NCBI RefSeq assembly: GCF_036416795.1
Contig: NZ_CP143867.1
Span: 3,526,001-3,590,000 of the forward strand
Source: Bacteroides sp. MSB163
GTDB taxonomy: Bacteria > Bacteroidota > Bacteroidia > Bacteroidales > Bacteroidaceae
Direction: 5' to 3'
Length of the DNA: 64,000 nucleotides
The notes beneath the pieces are model-generated. The model saw only the letters and a program-made list of their open reading frames with translations. It ran no database searches and was not told where the DNA came from. Below are positions 58,276 through 64,000 of this stretch, one piece after another. A program made the translations under genes and the position numbers. Within the stretch, counting starts at the first letter, position 1. Each line of letters begins with the position of its first letter.

Positions 58276-58692
58276 CTATTTCAGCTTCTTTTTGAAATCC
58301 AGCATCTTCAATGTGTCGTCAATGTCTTCCGCCGTATGGATATTTACCGTCATTGGCGTCAGCTTGCCACTGGACTTTTGCTGATAAAAGTTTGTTTTGA
58401 TGCTTTCGGTGATATCTAATCCGTCTATCGCTTCGAGATGCCTTTCCATGAAGAAGCAGGAAGTGGTACAATAGCCGTCGTATATTTGTAACCATCCCAG
58501 GTTCTTCTTTTTGAATAGCATCTTACCCATCCAGGCCTTTCCGTCATTGTAGTAATTCCATTCGATGCGGACATCGGTGGCGGTCAATTCATCGCGCAAT
58601 CTGGCAAATGCCGGGTAGCTGCTCTTCAATACGTTTTCCAGTACTTCATCGGTGGGAAACACCTCTTTGTCTTTTAAGATTAATGCGTTCAT
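58276..58692 (-). CDS. DUF3788-family protein
   Basis: A 138-aa protein with the DUF3788 pattern IEWNYYNDGKAWMGKMLFKKKNLGWLQIYDGYCTTSCFFMERH. The start at 58692 (MNALILKDKEVFPTDE) is preferred; a frame from 58812 extends into the kinase gene. Function unknown. Confidence 0.85.
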   Translation of the reverse strand: MNALILKDKEVFPTDEVLENVLKSSYPAFARLRDELTATDVRIEWNYYNDGKAWMGKMLFKKKNLGWLQIYDGYCTTSCFFMERHLEAIDGLDITESIKTNFYQQKSSGKLTPMTVNIHTAEDIDDTLKMLDFKKKLK

Positions 58693-58711
58693 AGTTCTAT
58701 GATTATATTTG

Positions 58712-60046
58712 TTATCCGACGGAGAAAAACTCCTCACTTTCATTATGATAGGGCAGGGTGAAGGTGAACCGGCTTCCCTTTCCAGCCTCGGAGCTAACGG
58801 AGATTCTTCCACCCAGCTTCTCTGCTATAACCATACTTATGGAAAGCCCCAGACCGGTGCCTTGAACAAATTCGTCCTGCTTGTAGAAACGTTCGAATAT
58901 CATCTGTTGTTCTTCTTTCGGAATGCCTTTTCCGCTATCTTCCACATAGATGGAGATTTTGTATTCCGAGAAATCAATTTCATATCCCAATTTGATATAC
59001 CCTGATTGGGTGAATTTGGCGGCATTATTCAGGAAGTTGGTAATAATTTGACTTAACCGGTTCACATCCGTATGGATGAAGAAGGTGGCATCAGGCACTT
59101 CCTTTATGAATTCAATCTCCTTGGGTATCAATAGGGAATGAGTCATGTACATATTATCAATCCAACTATTCAGATTGCAAGTTGAAAAGGAGAAAGCCAT
59201 TTTGCCAGACTCGATACGGGATAATTCCAATATGTCGTTTATGAGTTTTAGAAGAAGTTCACAATTGCTATTGATGGTATTTATAAAGTCCGCCTTCTCG
59301 TCATCGGACAAGTCGTCTTCACTGACCAGTAGGTTGGAGAAACCTACGATTGCATTGAGCGGTGTGCGTATTTCATGACTCATATTGGCAAGGAATGATT
59401 GTTTAAGCTCTGCTTCTATCGCCAGGTCTTTGGCCTTCATTAACTCTTCTTCTTTATCTTTGAAGTGCTGTATATTGGTAATCAGACCTATGATGGAGGC
59501 GGATTCTGACATTGTTTCCGTAGGATTGGCATAGCGTAGTTCATACCAGATGTAACCTTTACCATTAAAGTTATATCGGCATTGAGTATGTGTTTTGGAG
59601 TCCGGCTGGGTTTTTATGCGGTAGAAAGTAGCCAGGACGTCTGTCCGGTCTTCCGGGTGTATGGCTTCTGTCATTTCTTGTAAAGTGAAAGTTCGGAAAG
59701 GCATGTCCAGATGCTCAAAGAACTCTTTATCACATGAGAAAGTATTTGTGGATTCCACATATTTCCAGGTATAGATATCGCTTTTTTCGAGTAATAATGA
59801 TAGCAATTCCTTTTCCCTGATTAATTCTCTTTGGGTGGCACGTTTCCGTTTGGACTCCCTGAAATAGAGGAACAACGGATATAGGATGAAAAAACAAATG
59901 GCGGAAGCGATCAGAAGTTTTTCCGCACTGATTTCCAATTTCGGGATATTGTTCGTCGGCACTTTTTGCGCATGCATTTTGGTGAATAGAACAAAGAGAA
60001 TTAAAATGACGGATACCCTTTTGAGTACCCAATATCGTTTTTTCAT
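58712..60046 (-). CDS. PAS-domain sensor histidine kinase, membrane bound
   Basis: A 444-aa kinase with two N-terminal hydrophobic segments (VSVILILFVLFTKMHA; LIASAICFFILYPLFLYF), a PAS fold (about residues 85-190), a HisKA dimer helix FLANMSHEIRTPLNAIVGF with the phospho-His near residue 224, and HATPase_c (QIITNFLNNAAKFTQSGYI; GTGLGLSISMVIAEKLGGRI). No receiver domain is fused and the cognate regulator is not adjacent. The short outer loop suggests intramembrane or cytoplasmic sensing. Confidence 0.92.
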   Translation of the reverse strand: MKKRYWVLKRVSVILILFVLFTKMHAQKVPTNNIPKLEISAEKLLIASAICFFILYPLFLYFRESKRKRATQRELIREKELLSLLLEKSDIYTWKYVESTNTFSCDKEFFEHLDMPFRTFTLQEMTEAIHPEDRTDVLATFYRIKTQPDSKTHTQCRYNFNGKGYIWYELRYANPTETMSESASIIGLITNIQHFKDKEEELMKAKDLAIEAELKQSFLANMSHEIRTPLNAIVGFSNLLVSEDDLSDDEKADFINTINSNCELLLKLINDILELSRIESGKMAFSFSTCNLNSWIDNMYMTHSLLIPKEIEFIKEVPDATFFIHTDVNRLSQIITNFLNNAAKFTQSGYIKLGYEIDFSEYKISIYVEDSGKGIPKEEQQMIFERFYKQDEFVQGTGLGLSISMVIAEKLGGRISVSSEAGKGSRFTFTLPYHNESEEFFSVG

Positions 60047-60275
60047 AGAGTCATTTTTTTTGAGCTATATTATTTGTCATAAAAACACGTACGTATGTCC
60101 GTTACCAGTGGAGATCTTAAAGAAAATCCCATTCGCAAAGTTACACGATTATTTTGAAATCCCACACAAATGGATAAAAATGTGAGAATTAACTTCAATT
60201 GTTTCGTAACACTGAATTTATGATGTCTTAAAAAAAGACTGTATGTATGTAAATCTTATTTTCCCTTTTATAGAC

Positions 60276-61217
60276 TTATTCTTGATATTCCGGATTTGTC
60301 AGGTAATAGCATTGATGGTCATATACATGTCCGTCATAAGTCACTTCGGCCTGATGAAGCGTACCCTCATGCACAAAGCCCTGGCGTTTCAAAACTTGTT
60401 GAGAGCGCTCGTTATGGGGGTAACAGTTAGCGGTGATAAGACTTAGTTTTAGCGTGCCGAAACCGTAGTTTAGTACCGCTTTTACCGCCTCCGTCATATA
60501 GCCTTTTCCCCATTGAGCCTCGTCGAGCCAATATCCCAGCATACGTACTTGTGGGTTTTCGCGTCTGGGGTCGGCGATGATGCCGATGGAGCCAATCAAT
60601 TGCCCGTTGTCTTTCAGGGTAATGGCCCATACCCCTTTCTGGGATAAGAATACGGAACGAAGTACTTCGCGTGATTCCTCCAGACTTGCGTGAGGTTGCC
60701 AACCCGCATTGTTCCCTATGTTGGGGTTTCGGCAACAGGCAAAGAGAGCCTCTGCATCGCTCTCCACGAAGGGGCGTAGTAGTAACCGTTCTGTTTCAAT
60801 TGGGGCGTCGGGCTCTTCCGAAGTTTCTTCTTTCCGATAGACACATTCTACGCGGTTGCCGTCAGGATCAAGTATGACGCTTTCGAAATAGCCATCGCCT
60901 GAAGTGCGCGGTTCTCCGGCTATGGTATAACCGTCTGCCCTGAGTTGTTCCGTGGTCTTGAGTACGTCCTCTTTGCTTTGAAAGGCAAGGGCGAAGTGGG
61001 TGAGCCCTAACCTGTTTTCTTCTATCAGAGTGTTTTGCACGTCCGTGCGGCTCATTAATTCTAATGACGGACCTTCATCAAAGTAGATGAAGTATGATTC
61101 GAAACCTTTCTTGGGGTTGATATATTTTTCGTTGCTCTTTCCGCTAAAATACCGGATATAGAAGTTCCTTAATTCCTCCAGGCGGAAGGTCCAGATGGCG
61201 ATGTGATGTACTCTCAT
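60276..61217 (-). CDS. VOC (glyoxalase-like) / GNAT acetyltransferase fusion
   Basis: A 313-aa two-domain protein. Residues 1-130 form a VOC (glyoxalase/bleomycin resistance) domain: MRVHHIAIWTFRLEELRNFY and SVILDPDGNRVECVYRKE. Residues 140-313 form a GNAT domain of the RimJ type: LLLRPFVESDAEALFACC, MLGYWLDEAQWGKGYMTEAVK and ANCYPHNERSQQVLKRQGF. A -7 box at 61233-61240 fixes the start at 61217 rather than 61235. Confidence 0.88.
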   Translation of the reverse strand: MRVHHIAIWTFRLEELRNFYIRYFSGKSNEKYINPKKGFESYFIYFDEGPSLELMSRTDVQNTLIEENRLGLTHFALAFQSKEDVLKTTEQLRADGYTIAGEPRTSGDGYFESVILDPDGNRVECVYRKEETSEEPDAPIETERLLLRPFVESDAEALFACCRNPNIGNNAGWQPHASLEESREVLRSVFLSQKGVWAITLKDNGQLIGSIGIIADPRRENPQVRMLGYWLDEAQWGKGYMTEAVKAVLNYGFGTLKLSLITANCYPHNERSQQVLKRQGFVHEGTLHQAEVTYDGHVYDHQCYYLTNPEYQE

Positions 61218-61232
61218 GATTCCTTTTTCATG

Positions 61233-61240
61233 CAAATATA
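61233..61240 (-). promoter_or_regulatory. -7 promoter box for the VOC-GNAT gene
   Basis: TATATTTG on the minus strand, 15 bases before the start at 61217. Confidence 0.5.
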
Positions 61241-61262
61241 GTGATAATTCCCTGTAAAATCG

Positions 61263-61270
61263 TACCTTTG
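61263..61270 (+). promoter_or_regulatory. -7 promoter box for the DEAD-box helicase
   Basis: TACCTTTG, 17 bases before the start at 61288, divergent from the VOC-GNAT promoter. Confidence 0.5.
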
Positions 61271-61287
61271 TGCCGTAATAAAAAGAA

Positions 61288-62736
61288 ATGATGACATTTA
61301 AACAGATGAATATTTCGGAGCCGGTGTGCCGTGCGCTCCTCGAAAAAAACTATTCTACCCCTACACTTATCCAAGAACAAGCTATACCCGAAGCCCTGAC
61401 CGGCCGTGATTTGTTGGGACTGGCGCAAACCGGAACCGGCAAAACCGCCGCTTTCGCCGTACCCATCATCGAGCAATTGCTTGCCGCCCCTGTGCCCCAA
61501 CGCAAAGGTGCCCCGCGTAGCATCCGTGCGCTTATCCTGACTCCAACCCGGGAGTTGGCGATTCAGATTGATGAATCGTTGGCGGACTATACACGCTATA
61601 CGACCTTGCGCCACACGGTTATCTTCGGCGGAGTGAAACAAAAGTCGCAAACCGATGAACTTCGTGCCGGGACGGACATCCTGACGGCTACTCCCGGACG
61701 TTTGCTCGACCTGATGTCGCAAGGCTTTATCCGCCTCGACGATGTTCGCCACTTTGTTCTTGATGAGGCCGACCGTATGCTCGACATGGGATTTATCCAT
61801 GACGTCAAACGCCTCTTGCCCAAGCTCCCGCCCAAGAAGCAAACCCTTTTCTTCTCGGCCACCATGCCCGATAGTATCGACCGTCTTGCCAAGAGTTTGT
61901 TGCACAATCCGGCGCGTGTGGAAGTAACTCCGGCATCCAGTGTTGTGGAGATTATCAGCCAGTCCGTCTACCGGGTAGAGAAACCTCAGAAGAAAGAATT
62001 GTTGGCTCAATTGTTGCTCGGAGAGGCAGGTCATCAGGTGCTGGTTTTCTCCCGTACCAAGCATGGGGCGGATAACATTGCCCGCTACCTGTCTCGTCGT
62101 GGCATTGCTTGCGAAAGCATACATGGAGACAAGTCACAGAATGCCCGCCAACGTGCGTTGAGCAACTTTAAGGAAGGGCGTTCCAATGTGATTATTGCTA
62201 CGGATATTGCTGCCCGGGGCATCGATATAAAAGGTCTGGACCTGGTTCTCAATTTTGATTTGCCCGACGTTCCGGAGACCTACGTGCACCGTATCGGACG
62301 TACGGGACGTGCGGGTTGCGAAGGACGTGCCATTGCTTTTTGCTCAAGCGAAGAAGCCCCCATGCTACGTGAGATAGAGAAACTTACGGGTATAAAGCTG
62401 GTGCAACAAAAGCACAATTTGCCTTCTTTGGGAGAGCCTGCCGCTTCTCCTACTACTTCTTCTACCCAAAACGTTGCATCGAAATCGCAAGGCCGCACTC
62501 AGGGAGGAAAATCTCAGAACAATAGGAGGCGGGAGGACAGAAAGAGACCGGTCGAACCAACCGGAAGCACTCAAAAGGCGGTGGTATCTGCCGAAAAGCC
62601 CAAGCGGAATAATAACCGTCCCGAAAGACCTCGACCTGTCCAGCAATCCGGGCAGAAGAAGTCGGGTTCAGGGAAGCCGGAGCCGTCACCCAAAAGTCCG
62701 GCAAAGTTGCGTTCGCGTTACGAAAACTATGATTGA
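61288..62736 (+). CDS. DEAD-box RNA helicase (RhlE-like)
   Basis: A 482-aa ATP-dependent RNA helicase. Motifs are Q (TPTLIQEQAIP), I (AQTGTGKTAAF), Ia (LTPTREL), II (VLDEADRMLD), III (FFSATMP), IV (VLVFSRTKHG) and VI (HRIGRTGRAG), covering residues 1-370. The C-terminal tail is long, basic and of low complexity (Lys, Pro, Ser, Arg repeats), as in RhlE proteins that bind RNA nonspecifically. It probably acts in ribosome assembly or cold adaptation. Confidence 0.93.
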   Translation: MMTFKQMNISEPVCRALLEKNYSTPTLIQEQAIPEALTGRDLLGLAQTGTGKTAAFAVPIIEQLLAAPVPQRKGAPRSIRALILTPTRELAIQIDESLADYTRYTTLRHTVIFGGVKQKSQTDELRAGTDILTATPGRLLDLMSQGFIRLDDVRHFVLDEADRMLDMGFIHDVKRLLPKLPPKKQTLFFSATMPDSIDRLAKSLLHNPARVEVTPASSVVEIISQSVYRVEKPQKKELLAQLLLGEAGHQVLVFSRTKHGADNIARYLSRRGIACESIHGDKSQNARQRALSNFKEGRSNVIIATDIAARGIDIKGLDLVLNFDLPDVPETYVHRIGRTGRAGCEGRAIAFCSSEEAPMLREIEKLTGIKLVQQKHNLPSLGEPAASPTTSSTQNVASKSQGRTQGGKSQNNRRREDRKRPVEPTGSTQKAVVSAEKPKRNNNRPERPRPVQQSGQKKSGSGKPEPSPKSPAKLRSRYENYD

Positions 62737-62789
62737 AAGTTGTATATGCTTTTGATGTACTTGTAAAATAAAATAGTTTTCCCTTTATC

Positions 62790-62835
62790 TTGCTTTGTGT
62801 GAAAAGGAAAATATTTAATATTTAAAAACTTGATG
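62790..62835 (+). terminator. Possible terminator after the helicase gene
   Basis: TTTTCCCTTT near 62778 and AAAAGGAAAA near 62803 form a weak stem of nine to ten bases with one mismatch. The rest of 62737-62942 has no ORF. Confidence 0.3.
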
Positions 62836-62942
62836 AAAATTCTCTATTGTCTTTAAAAGTTTGTATATTAGCGGCTTGAATGCTTGGAGGAAAAAACGAT
62901 AATTCGTTCCGAGTAGTCTAAACTTAAGGAACTAAAGACTAT

Positions 62943-64000
62943 ATGACCAAAAGCAAGGAAAGTTTAAGTGTATTTCTACTTCAGTTTTTAGAACGGTTGA
63001 ATGGCCATGAATCTATTGAAAGGAAAATCACGAAGTCGTTGATAGACATTTGTAATTACTATGGATTCAAGAAAGGGTTTGTTTATCAAACGGATGGCTT
63101 CCGCTATTTCTTTTTGAAGGAAACCATTGGAAATGAAGACAACATTCTGAGGTCTCGTTTTGAAATGGGAGAGATGACTACACAACATTCTGGTCGTATA
63201 GAGGCTAAAAAGAGACCTTTCTATGCCAGTAAGGGTGAGAATATTTCTTTATCTGATATTGATATTTTGGATTTTTATGGAGTGGATTCTTTGTTAATCA
63301 GGCAATTTGAAGATTCCGAAGGCAAGATTATCGGATTTATCGGGTTTGCGGATAGGGAAGAAGTCTCGATACCTTTCGCCGAAGACGAGCTCCAGATGAT
63401 TCATCTGATATTGGGCTCGCTCTCCAAGGAAATAGCGGTCAGGGAATATAAGGAAAGAGAAGTGCGGGCAAGCAACACGCTGGGTAGCATTATGAACAAT
63501 ATGGGAGTGGATATTTATGTGAACTCTTTCGATTCTCATGACATGCTATATGCCAATGCATCTATGGCCGCCCCGTATGGCGGCATCAGGCATTTCGAAG
63601 GGAAGAAGTGCTGGCAAGCCCTCTACACCGATAAAACGGGCGAGTGTGAGTTCTGTCCTAAAAGACACCTGATTGATGAAAGCGGTCAGCCCACCAGGGT
63701 TTACTCCTGGGACTATCAACGCCCGTTTGACAAATGCTGGTTTCGCGTGTTTAGTGCTGCATTCCCCTGGATAGACGGACAGATGGCGCACGTCATCACC
63801 AGTGTCGACATCGACCATCAGAAAAAGATAGAAGAAGAATTAAGGATAGCCAAGGAGAAGGCGGAGAATCTGGACCGCCTGAAGTCGGCTTTCCTGGCCA
63901 ATATGAGTCATGAAATCCGTACTCCGTTGAATGCGATTGTCGGTTTTGCAAGTATGCTCGTTGAGGAGGAGGATAAAGAAGAACGTCAGGGGTATATTGA
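62943..64000 (+). CDS. GAF/PAS sensor histidine kinase, 5' part (runs off the window)
   Basis: From the ATG at 62943 (MTKSKESLSVFLLQFLERLN) the frame stays open to the window end, 352 codons. A GAF-like N-terminal domain (about residues 20-170, with FIGFADREEVSIPFAEDELQ) is followed by a PAS fold (about residues 180-290, with LYANASMAAPYGGIRH and a Cys-rich TGECEFCPKRHLIDES stretch). It ends in a HisKA helix FLANMSHEIRTPLNAIVGFA. The ATPase domain lies outside the window. No signal peptide or membrane span is seen, so it is cytoplasmic. Confidence 0.9.
   Translation, partial: MTKSKESLSVFLLQFLERLNGHESIERKITKSLIDICNYYGFKKGFVYQTDGFRYFFLKETIGNEDNILRSRFEMGEMTTQHSGRIEAKKRPFYASKGENISLSDIDILDFYGVDSLLIRQFEDSEGKIIGFIGFADREEVSIPFAEDELQMIHLILGSLSKEIAVREYKEREVRASNTLGSIMNNMGVDIYVNSFDSHDMLYANASMAAPYGGIRHFEGKKCWQALYTDKTGECEFCPKRHLIDESGQPTRVYSWDYQRPFDKCWFRVFSAAFPWIDGQMAHVITSVDIDHQKKIEEELRIAKEKAENLDRLKSAFLANMSHEIRTPLNAIVGFASMLVEEEDKEERQGYI

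Overview
The window reads as a Bacteroides-type chromosome (Bacteroidota, gut Bacteroidales). Promoters fit the TTTG / TAnnTTTG pattern of the Bacteroides primary sigma factor, start sites sit behind A-rich rather than Shine-Dalgarno leaders, and the gene set is typical: SusC-like TonB receptor, DUF2141 proteins, LytTR membrane regulator, fimbrillin/BspA-like lipoprotein, GH28, heparinase II/III-like enzyme and an IS1182-type element. The species cannot be fixed from the sequence alone. Most of the window is core housekeeping and small accessory genes in short operons. No prophage, conjugative element, CRISPR array or rRNA operon is visible.

Layout. 0-4 kb: the 3' part of a heparinase II/III-like polysaccharide enzyme, yccF, a complete IS1182-type element with hairpin ends, and a 49-aa reverse-strand ORF. 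4-10.4 kb: LytTR membrane regulator, SusC-like receptor, DUF2141 protein and a large transglutaminase-like lipoprotein. 10.4-14.5 kb (minus strand): frameshifted zinc-metallopeptidase lipoprotein, cutC, rny (RNase Y), zapA and a coiled-coil partner. 14.6-15.2 kb: gene-free, with a 60-bp-arm foldback and a 30-bp inverted repeat. 15.2-18.7 kb: an apparently undescribed operon with a DUF2141 protein, three tandem paralogous membrane proteins, a 29-aa membrane peptide with a strong Shine-Dalgarno, another membrane protein and a winged-helix regulator. 18.8-23.7 kb: tandem O6-alkylguanine methyltransferases (the second Ada-like), GNAT, an exported alpha/beta hydrolase with ECF sigma and membrane anti-sigma candidate, and a nucleosidase. 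23.7-30.6 kb: DUF454, phosphodiester glycosidase, queD-queE, calcineurin-type phosphoesterase, tRNA-Trp, a uracil-DNA-glycosylase-like protein and a lysine-2,3-aminomutase-like radical SAM enzyme.

31-45 kb: Na+/alanine symporter, AlbA_2 ATP-binding protein, histone-H1-like 57-aa protein, the paired radical SAM / DUF4130 putative DNA repair genes, MgtC-like protein, lytic transglycosylase, two SDR enzymes, YjbQ, a voltage-gated K+ channel with a zinc-ribbon tail, MaoC hydratase, YgbA_NO, GrpB and acetyltransferases. 45.5-51 kb is a compositional mosaic: a 70-aa peptide plus GC-rich fimbrillin/LRR lipoprotein, an AT-rich orphan, the remnant of a VapBC-type toxin-antitoxin pair, and a GC-rich AAA-ATPase/DUF1703 protein. 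51-64 kb: MFS transporter, HD hydrolase, nfo, GH28, RluA-type pseudouridine synthase, DUF3788, two PAS/GAF sensor kinases (the last running off the window), a VOC-GNAT fusion and a DEAD-box helicase.

The most unusual signal is in the intergenic DNA. Short tandem arrays with an exact 22-bp period and a GTCGTTA/GTCGTATA core recur at two loci about 23 kb apart (33.3 and 56 kb), and an unrelated-sequence array with the same period lies at 47.4 kb. DNA repair is also over-represented: three MGMT-family proteins, nfo, a UDG-like protein and the radical SAM repair pair.
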